Assembly: GCA_000432335.1 (NCBI GenBank)
Contig: HF995379.1
Location: 11,302 to 62,307 of the forward strand
Source of the DNA: Firmicutes bacterium CAG:646
GTDB taxonomy: Bacteria; Bacillota; Clostridia; Lachnospirales; Lachnospiraceae
Length of the DNA stretch: 51,006 bases
Direction of reading: 5' to 3'
The notes under the pieces were generated by a model. That model did not search any database. It saw only the letters and a list, made by a program, of their open reading frames with translations, and was not told the DNA's origin. The translations under genes were made by a program, and so were the position numbers. Positions 6,905 through 14,958 of this stretch are shown in pieces (position 1 is the first letter of the stretch; each line of letters starts with the position of its first letter).

Positions 6905-8262
6905 AAGAAGAGTATGTAGCATCGCAGTTTAATGTAAAAGTATCATTGGAGAATGGAGATATAATACTTCGTAATTTATTTCACAATTCATATATATATG
7001 TTGTAAAAGAAAATGTTACGAAGATAAATAATATTTTGGAACAATGTTGTGGTGGAAATGAAGAAATAGAAAAGATATTGCTACAAAAGGGGATGCTTGT
7101 ACCAAAAGGAATAACAGAGTATCAACAGGTGGATTCATATAGGAGAAATATTAGTTATTCTTCTTCTAATTTGGATTTGACTATTTTACCAACGGATGCC
7201 TGTAATTTTAGATGTGCATATTGTTTTGAGAGTGAAGGAAAAACATATATGTCACAAGATACGGAAGAGCGATTGATAAAATTTATGGATTCTTCTTTTA
7301 AAAAATATAAAACTGTGTATATTCAGTGGTTTGGAGGAGAGCCACTGTTATGTAAAGCATTAATAAAAAGAGTAATGGTTAAAGCTAATGAATTTGCAAA
7401 ACGTGATAAAGTTTCATTAGTTGCGGGGATTACGACAAATGGATATGAATTAGATCTTGAAACATATAAAGAATTGTGCAAATATGGTTTGATTTGGATA
7501 CAGGTATCCGTAGATGGAACACGTGAATTACATAATAAACAACGACCGCATAAGACGGATAACGATTCATATAGCAGAATTATTCAAAATCTTAAAGAGA
7601 TTAGAGATAAGACAGCTCCTGGTATTTGTAAAATTTATTATAGGGTAACTATATCAAAATCAACATTACCATTTATTGAACAAATTTTACAAACATATAA
7701 AGAAGATTTTTCTGAAGACAAACGATTTTGTTTATCACTTCAACCAGTAATGGATTGGGGTGGTGAACGAATTAAAAATATCTATGAGGAATTACCGATG
7801 GTAAATGAGACAGTTCAATGTATGATGAAAGCAGCAAGCTTAGGATTAATGCCAATAGGTCATCATACACAGGCATCATCAGGCTTGATATGTGAGTCTA
7901 TAAGAAAAAACGCATATGTTATAGGTCCTACAAATGAAATTCATGCTTGTCCTATGGCTATATATAATCCAAATGAAAGTAATCTTTGCCGGGGAAAGCT
8001 TGGAGAAATAAATAATAAAGGGAAAATAGAAATTGATAAACAAATACAGTATGAGTGGATGGAGTGCGAGCCTGTTTTAGGGGATGTTTGTAAAAAGTGC
8101 AAATATTATGCTATTTGCCATGGTAATGTGACATGTCCATATTCTAGTAAATTTCAAGATAAAGAAAAGCAGACTTTATGTAAAAGAAAGATATATGAAC
8201 ACTTTATTCCAGCGGAAACATTAATGCAACATATGCTTGGAAGAATAGATACGATTATTTAA
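6901..8262 (+). CDS. SPASM-type radical SAM peptide maturase (CcpM-like)
   Basis: A 453-residue protein. Residues 1-90 resemble a RiPP recognition/leader-binding region. The radical SAM core follows, with CNFRCAYC at 101-108 and a GGEP motif (WFGGEPLL). The C-terminus is SPASM-like with many cysteines (CPMAIY, CKKCKYYAICHG, CPYSS, LCKRKIY) that would hold auxiliary iron-sulfur clusters. The layout matches peptide maturases that install crosslinks from Cys. Together with the carrier-like gene and the subtilase it recalls the clostridial Cys-rich peptide system described in TIGRFAMs (CcpM, Clo7bot precursors); that link is from memory. Starts in the stop of the first radical SAM gene. Confidence 0.85.
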   Translation: MKEEYVASQFNVKVSLENGDIILRNLFHNSYIYVVKENVTKINNILEQCCGGNEEIEKILLQKGMLVPKGITEYQQVDSYRRNISYSSSNLDLTILPTDACNFRCAYCFESEGKTYMSQDTEERLIKFMDSSFKKYKTVYIQWFGGEPLLCKALIKRVMVKANEFAKRDKVSLVAGITTNGYELDLETYKELCKYGLIWIQVSVDGTRELHNKQRPHKTDNDSYSRIIQNLKEIRDKTAPGICKIYYRVTISKSTLPFIEQILQTYKEDFSEDKRFCLSLQPVMDWGGERIKNIYEELPMVNETVQCMMKAASLGLMPIGHHTQASSGLICESIRKNAYVIGPTNEIHACPMAIYNPNESNLCRGKLGEINNKGKIEIDKQIQYEWMECEPVLGDVCKKCKYYAICHGNVTCPYSSKFQDKEKQTLCKRKIYEHFIPAETLMQHMLGRIDTII

Positions 8263-8276
8263 AGGGGTTAAAAAAT

Positions 8277-8498
8277 ATGAACGAAAAAAATTTAAAGATG
8301 ATACTTAATGTTTTAGAAGAACATGGTATTGAAACAGAAGGTATGAATATGAATGATGAACTTGAAATGGATTCTATACAATATGTCTCAATTATTGTAG
8401 CACTTGAAGAAGTATTTGATACGTCAATATCGGATGAATACTTAGTGGATGATAAAATAACGATTGATAGTTTCTATAACATGGTGAAAGAATTATAG
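8277..8498 (+). CDS. Acyl/peptidyl carrier protein-like protein of the RiPP cluster
   Basis: A 73-residue acidic protein with the four-helix carrier-protein pattern. The phosphopantetheine-attachment motif is present: LEMDSIQYVSIIVALEEVF with Ser33 in the DS position. Carrier proteins usually belong to fatty acid, polyketide or non-ribosomal peptide pathways; in RiPP clusters they are rare, though a carrier-related family is reported with the clostridial Cys-rich peptide system. It lies 14 bases after the maturase and just before the precursor, so it is probably co-transcribed with both. It could present an acyl or aminoacyl group for transfer to the peptide. No ketosynthase, adenylation domain or phosphopantetheinyl transferase is visible nearby. 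Confidence 0.75.
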   Translation: MNEKNLKMILNVLEEHGIETEGMNMNDELEMDSIQYVSIIVALEEVFDTSISDEYLVDDKITIDSFYNMVKEL

Positions 8499-8576
8499 AA
8501 AACAATAAAGTATTTGTTCTAAAAAGTAATGGGATTTTCCTTTTACTAAATAAAAAATGGATAGGAGGTGAGATGC

Positions 8577-8666
8577 ATGAGAAAAAAACTAAAAAGAAGA
8601 GCTAGAAAAAATACCGTGCAACTTTACAGAGTGAATGCAGAGTCAAGTTGTTGTACAATCTGGTAG
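8577..8666 (+). CDS. Putative RiPP precursor peptide ending in Cys-Cys-Thr-Ile-Trp
   Basis: A 29-codon gene with one of the best ribosome sites in the cluster (AGGAGGTG at 8563-8570, six bases before the ATG). The peptide starts with a strongly basic leader (MRKKLKRRARKN), continues TVQLYRVNAESS and ends CCTIW before TAG. The two adjacent cysteines and terminal Trp are the only plausible modification sites for the two upstream radical SAM enzymes. The position between maturases and a protease, and the TVxxY segment before the cysteines, fit clostridial Cys-rich peptide precursors such as Clo7bot, but the core is much shorter. An ATG at 8573 gives only ten codons and is badly spaced. Confidence 0.7.
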   Translation: MRKKLKRRARKNTVQLYRVNAESSCCTIW

Positions 8667-8690
8667 AAATTCCTGAAGAGTGTTGGGGAT

Positions 8691-8716
8691 CGCGTATCCT
8701 TGTTAAGGGATACGCG
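8691..8716 (+). promoter_or_regulatory. Stem-loop between precursor and protease genes
   Basis: CGCGTATCC (8691-8699) pairs perfectly with GGATACGCG (8708-8716) around an 8-base loop. It sits 25 bases after the precursor stop and has no following T-run, so it fits a 3' stabiliser or leaky attenuator that raises precursor mRNA over the downstream gene. Confidence 0.6.
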
Positions 8717-8741
8717 GTACTCATAATATATGAGGTAGATA

Positions 8742-10553
8742 ATGCTAAAAACCTATGATGTAATAATTGTGGATAGTGGTATAGAACTTGAACATAAATA
8801 TTTTCAAAATCTTTCGTATCATCCGGACAGTGTTTTTTTTGAAATGAATGAAAAGAAAGAAATCGTGGAAAAGAATCTTGTTACAGACAATATCGGACAT
8901 GGAACAGCGATATGTTCTATAATATGTAGAAAAGAAATGCCATTACATGTATTGGTAGTTAAATTATTTGAAGACGAAACTGTTGAAGAGGAAAAGTTTC
9001 TTATTGCACTTAGATACATTAAGGAACATTATAAAGCAAAAATCATTCATTTCAGCATAGGAATTGTGTGTAGTGAGTGGAAAAAGGAATTACATAATTT
9101 ATGTAAAGAACTTTCGGAAAATGGAAGTATTCTTGTTGCAGCTTTTAGTAATGATGGAGCCTTGTCATATCCAGCAGCATTTGATGAAGTTATTGGAGTG
9201 GATGTTAGTTTTCAATGTAGAAAAAAAGATGAGATGATATTTTTAGAAAATTCTCCCATTAATATAAGAACGATTGGAACAACACAAAGATTGCCTTGGA
9301 AAAATAATCAGTATAAATTTGTTATGGGAGCAAGTTTTGCTGCACCTCATGTTACATATAAGATTTTGCAATATTTGGATGAAGGTTTGAAAAAGAATGA
9401 AATAATAGAAAAGCTACGACATGAATCAAAAAAGGTGATAAAGCGTAACATAAATGGATGTAGTTTGCCTTCAAAATTATTTCGCATAAAGAAAGCAGTT
9501 GTAGTTCCATTTAATAAAGAAATTCATGCATTATTAAGGTTTTCAAATCAGTTAACTTTTGAAGTTGAAGGGATTTTTGACTATTCAGGGTTGGTGCGAA
9601 AAAACAGACAGTATTTTGAGCATATTAAAAAAGAAAATTATCAGCTATTAGGATGGGATGAGATTAAATGGGAAACTGATTTTGATACACTTATTATAGG
9701 ACATATGATGCAACTTAATGAGTTACTACAACATGATTATTTGAAGGATTTTCTGGAAAAATGTATTAAATATCGAAAAAATGTTGTGTCATTTGATCCG
9801 CTACATAATTATGGTAAACAAGTTTCTCATTTGAAAAATAATGGGCAAGAAGTTTATTTTCCTGCTATTGAAAATAAGTTTGTAGATGACAATTGGTTAG
9901 GAAAAATGCCGGAAATAAGTACACCTGTGGTCATGATTGTAGGAACAGGGAAAAAACAAGGAAAATTTTCGCTACAGCTTTCCTTGCGGTATCAACTAGA
10001 ATTGCAAGAGTATACTGTAGGGCAATTGAGTACAGAACCGTCAGGTGAATTGTTTGGGTGTGACTATGTGTATCCCATGGGATTTAATGCGCAGATAAGC
10101 ACAACGGGATTAGATTCTATAGCAAATATTCGTTTTTTAATGAATCAGATAGCAGAAAAGGATTATGATATTATTATCACAGGGACACAGTCACAAACAA
10201 TTTCACAAACACTGAATAATACAGCTGCTATTCCTTTCATGAATTATGAATTTATATTAGGAGCAGATCCAGAAGTATTTATTTTAGTGGTTGATGTATA
10301 TGATGAATTAGAGTATATACAAAAGACCATACATTTTTGTGAATCAATATGTTTTGGAAAAGTGATTGCTGTTTGCATATCTCCTGTATTACAAAATGAT
10401 TATTGGACTGTTTTGGGCAGTGAAGTAAAAAATATGGATTCATATTCAATATTTTTGAATAAAAAAGCTGAATTAGAATCATTGGAAATTCCTATTTTCT
10501 TCATGAATGAAGTAAAGCAGATATCAGAAACAATTATTGAATATTTAACTTGA
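8742..10553 (+). CDS. S8 subtilase fused to a P-loop domain, RiPP cluster protease
   Basis: A 603-residue cytoplasmic-looking protein with no signal peptide. Residues 1-210 form a compact subtilisin-like domain with the triad Asp11 (VDSG), His53 (GHGTA) and Ser198 (GASFAAPH), plus the oxyanion Asn137 (AFSNDG). After a linker, residues ~255-600 form a second domain with a P-loop-like motif VGTGKKQGKFS (400-410), resembling DUF1611-type NTPases or the clostridial peptide-maturation protein family TIGR04066 as I recall it. A protease next to the precursor probably removes the leader; the fused nucleotide-binding domain is unusual for that job. A weak ribosome site (GAGGTAG) precedes the ATG. The gene is AT-rich like its upstream partners. 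Confidence 0.75.
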   Translation: MLKTYDVIIVDSGIELEHKYFQNLSYHPDSVFFEMNEKKEIVEKNLVTDNIGHGTAICSIICRKEMPLHVLVVKLFEDETVEEEKFLIALRYIKEHYKAKIIHFSIGIVCSEWKKELHNLCKELSENGSILVAAFSNDGALSYPAAFDEVIGVDVSFQCRKKDEMIFLENSPINIRTIGTTQRLPWKNNQYKFVMGASFAAPHVTYKILQYLDEGLKKNEIIEKLRHESKKVIKRNINGCSLPSKLFRIKKAVVVPFNKEIHALLRFSNQLTFEVEGIFDYSGLVRKNRQYFEHIKKENYQLLGWDEIKWETDFDTLIIGHMMQLNELLQHDYLKDFLEKCIKYRKNVVSFDPLHNYGKQVSHLKNNGQEVYFPAIENKFVDDNWLGKMPEISTPVVMIVGTGKKQGKFSLQLSLRYQLELQEYTVGQLSTEPSGELFGCDYVYPMGFNAQISTTGLDSIANIRFLMNQIAEKDYDIIITGTQSQTISQTLNNTAAIPFMNYEFILGADPEVFILVVDVYDELEYIQKTIHFCESICFGKVIAVCISPVLQNDYWTVLGSEVKNMDSYSIFLNKKAELESLEIPIFFMNEVKQISETIIEYLT

Positions 10554-10670
10554 ATTCGATACACGGTAAAAGTGATTTAAAGTCACATTAACAAAGTGTT
10601 GGAAAAGTTTCAATGATTGACTGTGATGATTGAATGGTAACTGTTAAATAATGTGATAGAGAGGGATTTT

Positions 10671-12482
10671 ATGAAAAAGAAACGATTTGCCAAAGAAGGG
10701 GGCATCCTGAAAAATTTTTTGTTTCTGATCCGACAATCCTGGCAGTTGGATAAGTGGCTGGTATTGTCCACGGCGGTTCAGATACCGCTGATTGTTTTGC
10801 TGCCGCTGCTGGAATCTTTTTTAGTGGCGGATCTTGTGGGGCTGGCAACGAAACAAGTGGCAATCCGGGTTATGCTGGGGCACATTCTTGGATTTTCTGC
10901 TGCATTGCTGGTTATACATATTTTGAAAAAATATACAGATGCCGGGATTCAGTGGAGAGCATTTGGAAACCGATTTTTGTATCTGAATCTGTGCTGTGAA
11001 AAAGTAATGAATATGGATTATCAGGAGCTGGAGCAGCCCAAAAATCAGGTAAAAATGGGAAAAGCTATGGGAAATCTTGCCGCTTTAAACAGCGGATTGC
11101 AACAGGCGTTTGCGCAGCTTGTCTCTTTGGGGTCTAATTTTCTTGGGATTTTCGTGTATTCCGCGTTGCTGATTTCCTTTGAACCGGTGGTTGTGCTGGT
11201 GCTTTTGGCGCTCAGTGTAGTGATCTATGTGACAAAGCAGAAATATGCGAACTGGCAATACGAGAACAAAGAGGAATGGGTCTCTACCAATCGGAAGTTG
11301 GATTATATCCGTCAGAAAAGTGGTGATTTTCAAGCCGCAAAGGATATTCGTCTGTATCGGATGAAGAATTTTTTCCAGAATTATATGGAAAAGCTTTTGA
11401 CAGAGCGTTTAGGCTGGAAAAAGAAGGAAGAGCGTAAGGGCTTTTTGGTGGATTTTCTGGGAACGGTTCTTGCGGTTGTGCGCGATGGCTGCGCTTACGG
11501 CTTGCTGCTTTATCGGGTGATCAGCGGAGACATCAGCGCTACGGAATTTGTGTTTTATTTTCAAATCATGTCCCAGTATGCCACTTTGGTATTCGGGGTG
11601 TTGGATTCTTATTACCAGCTGAAATCTACCAGCAATAATATTCTGGAAGTGCGGGAATTTTTGGATATCCCCAATGTATTTTTCCATGGAAAGGGGGAGA
11701 AGGTACCGGAGACTTCGCCGGAAATTACGTTCCGTAATGTGACATTTCGTTACCCCGAAAGCGAAGAGCCGGTGTTGAAGGGGTTGAATTTTACGATTCG
11801 CGCGGGAGAAAAAATTGCTGTCGTGGGAATGAACGGCGCGGGAAAAACCACCTTGATCAAACTGCTTTGCGGACTCTATGAGCCAACGGAGGGAGAAATT
11901 CTGGTAGGCGGACAACCCATAAAGAAATTTAACCAGGAAGAATATTACCGGGCGCTTTCCGTCGTATTTCAGGAGGTGCGGGTACTGCCTGTTTCCGTGG
12001 TAAAAAATATCTGCCTGTGTGAGGAAAAGAGTGTGAATGAAGAAAAGTTTTGGAATGTGTTGGAATTGTCCGGGCTGGCAGAAAAAATAAAAACGTTCCC
12101 GCAAAAAGAAAAAACGTTGTTGTTAAAAGGTGTCGTGGAGGGCGGCGTGGAATTGTCTGGAGGTGAACTCCAAAAGCTTGCCATGGCAAGAGCGTTGTAT
12201 AAAAATGCGCCTATCATGGTTCTGGATGAGCCTACTTCCGCCTTAGATCCTTTAGCGGAAAAGGATATTTATGAGAAATACTGGAAATTGACGGAAAAGT
12301 CCACGTCGGTATTTGTTTCCCACCGCCTTTCCAGCACTCAATTTTGCGACCGGATTTTCTTCATGAAAAATGGAAATATTCAGGAGGAAGGCAGCCATAA
12401 AGAATTGATGCAGCTGGCAGGGGGATATGCGGAAATGTTCCAGATTCAGAGTCAGTATTATAGAGAGGGGGCGGAAGAATGA
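10671..12482 (+). CDS. ABC transporter, permease-ATPase fusion (exporter 1)
   Basis: A half-transporter of 603 residues: six membrane segments in the first ~330 residues and an ABC ATPase domain after that. Walker A is GMNGAGKTT, the signature is LSGGELQKLAMARAL and Walker B is IMVLDEPTSALDP. No C39 peptidase domain is present, so it should export an already cleaved peptide. The ATG at 10671 follows GAGAGGGA; a GTG further upstream (10653) is less likely. It overlaps the next ABC gene by ATGA, and the two probably form a heterodimer. Base composition is clearly higher in GC than the RiPP enzymes upstream, suggesting a mosaic origin of the cluster. Confidence 0.85.
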   Translation: MKKKRFAKEGGILKNFLFLIRQSWQLDKWLVLSTAVQIPLIVLLPLLESFLVADLVGLATKQVAIRVMLGHILGFSAALLVIHILKKYTDAGIQWRAFGNRFLYLNLCCEKVMNMDYQELEQPKNQVKMGKAMGNLAALNSGLQQAFAQLVSLGSNFLGIFVYSALLISFEPVVVLVLLALSVVIYVTKQKYANWQYENKEEWVSTNRKLDYIRQKSGDFQAAKDIRLYRMKNFFQNYMEKLLTERLGWKKKEERKGFLVDFLGTVLAVVRDGCAYGLLLYRVISGDISATEFVFYFQIMSQYATLVFGVLDSYYQLKSTSNNILEVREFLDIPNVFFHGKGEKVPETSPEITFRNVTFRYPESEEPVLKGLNFTIRAGEKIAVVGMNGAGKTTLIKLLCGLYEPTEGEILVGGQPIKKFNQEEYYRALSVVFQEVRVLPVSVVKNICLCEEKSVNEEKFWNVLELSGLAEKIKTFPQKEKTLLLKGVVEGGVELSGGELQKLAMARALYKNAPIMVLDEPTSALDPLAEKDIYEKYWKLTEKSTSVFVSHRLSSTQFCDRIFFMKNGNIQEEGSHKELMQLAGGYAEMFQIQSQYYREGAEE

Positions 12483-14356
12483 AAAACGGAAGACATACGC
12501 TCGCAGTTTTAAGAAAAAGTACAAAGCTGATTCGGGAAATTTGCCCGGGAATTTTGGGGCTGACCATTTTGGGCGGTTTACTTTCCAGTATTCGACCGTT
12601 TGTACCCATCGTATTATCGGCTCAGATTTTAGAGGGAATTTTGAAAGGAGAAGAATTTTCCCGTCTGGTTTTTTACATTGTTCTCATGGTGGGCTTGAAT
12701 TTTCTGATCACGGCGATCGTGCAGGGCTTACAGCGTTGCACATCTGTATTGCAGCTGGAATTTGACCAGCGTTATGAATTTTTATTAAATCAGAAAATTA
12801 TGGATATGGATTATGCCAGAATCGAGGATGTTAAGACGCATCAGATGCGGGAAAAAATAGATGAAATCCGCAACATGAACGGCGGAGGAATCCATATGGT
12901 GCTGACAAATTTTCCGGTAGTTCTTCAGCATATGATGACCGTTGTAGTAGCGTTATCGCTTTTGCTGCCACTGATTGCTCATTCTGCGAACATAGAAAAA
13001 GGTGGAATTCTCGGCTTTGCGGCATCCGGCTGGGCGATTTTGCTCCTTGGAATCCTGTTTTTTATCAATATCGGAATCAGCATTTTCGCAAATACAGCGA
13101 TGACGGGGCATATGTATGAGATTATGAACGATATTCTTCCCTTCAACAGAGTATTTGGATATTATCTGGATAACTATATCAGCACCTACCACGCAGGGAA
13201 GGACATTCGTATTTACGAAGAACAGCCGCTTATTCGGGAGGAATCCATGGCGCTTTTCGATGATTGCCGCAGAACTCTAAACCGGCTTTCCAGAAATGAG
13301 AAAAAGTATATGGGGTATGTGACATGTTCCTCCGTGATCGTCAATACGCTCATTTATTTGCTGGTGGGTCTTCGGGCTCTGGCAGGAACCGTGGCTGCCG
13401 GTATGATTCTTCAATATGTGGGAAGTCTGCAGGCTTTTCAGGAGGGCTTTCTGGGAATCATGACTTCCCTGGCTGAACTTCGGGCAAATACGAAGGCAAT
13501 GGAAGCGCTGTACGATTTTCTGGAACTTCCCTCCAGTGTACAAAAGGGAGAAAAGACATTGGAACGGAAGGAATTTACGAAGGATACGGTCATTGAATTT
13601 AAAGACGTATCGTTCCACTATCCGGACAGTGAAGAAATGGTGTTAAAGCACCTGTCAGTGAAAATCAATGCCGGAACAAGTACGGCGATCGTGGGGGCAA
13701 ATGGAAGTGGAAAAAGTACGTTTATCAAGTTACTTTGCCGTTTGTATGAGCCAACCGAAGGAGAAATTTTAATCAATGGCATTCCGGTGGAGCAATATGA
13801 CAGAAAAGCATATCAAGACTGTCTTTCCGTGGTATTTCAGGACTTTTCTCTGTTTTCCTTTCCTCTGGAATGGAACGTCTCCAGTCAGTTTGCTGCGGAT
13901 GAGGGGAAGGTGGAGCGTTGCCTGAGGGCGGCAGGCTTTGGTTCACGTCTGGAACGTTTGGAACAGGGAATCCACACGCCATTATATCGGGATTTTGATG
14001 AGCAGGGAGTAGAAATTTCCGGCGGTGAGGCGCAGAAAATTGCGCTGGCAAGAGCCTTATATAAAGATGCGCCTGTTGTCGTGCTTGACGAACCGACAGC
14101 AGCCCTAGATCCTTTGGCAGAATATGATTTTTATGTACATTTAAAGGAAATTGCAGAGGGAAAAACGAGTATCTATATCTCGCACCGACTGTCCAGCTGT
14201 AGATTCTGTCAGCAGATACTCGTGTTTGAAAAGGGAAAACTTGTGCAGCAGGGAAATCACGACAGCCTTGTAAGAGAGCAGGGTGGAACATACTATGAAC
14301 TGTGGAATGCACAGGCGCAATATTATATGGAAAATGAAACAAGCGCGCAGGCGTAA
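12479..14356 (+). CDS. ABC transporter, permease-ATPase fusion (exporter 2)
   Basis: A 625-residue half-transporter with N-terminal membrane domain and C-terminal ABC ATPase. Walker A is GANGSGKST, the signature is ISGGEAQKIALARAL and Walker B is VVVLDEPTAALDP, all intact. It starts within the stop codon of exporter 1, the usual arrangement for heterodimeric exporters. Substrate is inferred from context to be the RiPP product or another peptide; no substrate-specific domain is visible. Base composition matches exporter 1 and differs from the radical SAM genes. The next 500 bases are a transposase graveyard, so the operon probably ends here or is interrupted. Confidence 0.85.
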   Translation: MKNGRHTLAVLRKSTKLIREICPGILGLTILGGLLSSIRPFVPIVLSAQILEGILKGEEFSRLVFYIVLMVGLNFLITAIVQGLQRCTSVLQLEFDQRYEFLLNQKIMDMDYARIEDVKTHQMREKIDEIRNMNGGGIHMVLTNFPVVLQHMMTVVVALSLLLPLIAHSANIEKGGILGFAASGWAILLLGILFFINIGISIFANTAMTGHMYEIMNDILPFNRVFGYYLDNYISTYHAGKDIRIYEEQPLIREESMALFDDCRRTLNRLSRNEKKYMGYVTCSSVIVNTLIYLLVGLRALAGTVAAGMILQYVGSLQAFQEGFLGIMTSLAELRANTKAMEALYDFLELPSSVQKGEKTLERKEFTKDTVIEFKDVSFHYPDSEEMVLKHLSVKINAGTSTAIVGANGSGKSTFIKLLCRLYEPTEGEILINGIPVEQYDRKAYQDCLSVVFQDFSLFSFPLEWNVSSQFAADEGKVERCLRAAGFGSRLERLEQGIHTPLYRDFDEQGVEISGGEAQKIALARALYKDAPVVVLDEPTAALDPLAEYDFYVHLKEIAEGKTSIYISHRLSSCRFCQQILVFEKGKLVQQGNHDSLVREQGGTYYELWNAQAQYYMENETSAQA

Positions 14357-14539
14357 CATTCTGGATGCGGAGAGTGTATAAAATGTCTGAAATGACGTTA
14401 GTTTCTTGTCTACGGTCTGTCGAGAGTGCTTTTGGGCGTATGGCGGGAGATTTTCGGAAAAATTGCGATGAAAATACCCAATCCCCAAAACTTTCATACA
14501 AGGAAAGCAACTGTTGGAAACGGGGAATATGAGGATAGG

Positions 14540-14889
14540 ATAATTCCCTGACGGGAGCGGATCTGATATTTGTCCAGACCAAGTTTCCCCTTGCGCTGTC
14601 TGAAAAATAATTCAATTGATCACTGATTCAGGGTGATCCCATTACAGGAAAGCATGACAGAAACCATCTGATGCCTGTAATCCTGACAGCCCCAATATGC
14701 CGTTTCTATGAGATGTATGGCCTGTGACGAAGGCCGTGTATGAGAAGCAATAGTATCATTAACAATATAGTAAATTGGTTGTCCAGAATTCTTTGCTTCG
14801 TTATAAATGATTTGTAGGATACTGCTTTTCAAGGTATTCTGTAAAGCAATATGATTCCATTTACCATGAAAAATTTCGTTATTATCCAT
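14540..14889 (-). pseudogene. Remnant of a DDE-type insertion sequence transposase
   Basis: On the minus strand, a frame from 14889 to 14620 reads IYYIVNDTIASHTRPSSQA and continues to HQMVSVMLSCNGITLNQ, close to the catalytic DDT(I)-K-PSS block of IS701/IS4-like transposases. Further along, at about 14612-14545, another frame reads GKLGLDKYQIRSRQGII, typical of the C-terminal LGLDQYQVRS block of the same proteins. Everything between these blocks, and both termini, is missing. The stretch 14357-14540 shows no recognisable gene; a 55-codon plus-strand frame (14365-14532) has no known features. This is a degraded mobile element next to the BtrH-like gene. Confidence 0.65.
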
Positions 14890-14958
14890 ACAAACGAAAA
14901 TGATAGCGAACGGATTAAGAAAAGAATATTTGGAACGATTAAGAAGGTGGGGATAGTG

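Noticed and set aside
10653..10670. Upstream GTG start for exporter 1
   Set aside because: The ATG at 10671 has the GAGAGGGA site at correct spacing; the GTG has none.
14365..14532. 55-codon plus-strand frame after exporter 2
   Set aside because: No ribosome site or family features, and it overlaps the transposase remnant on the other strand.
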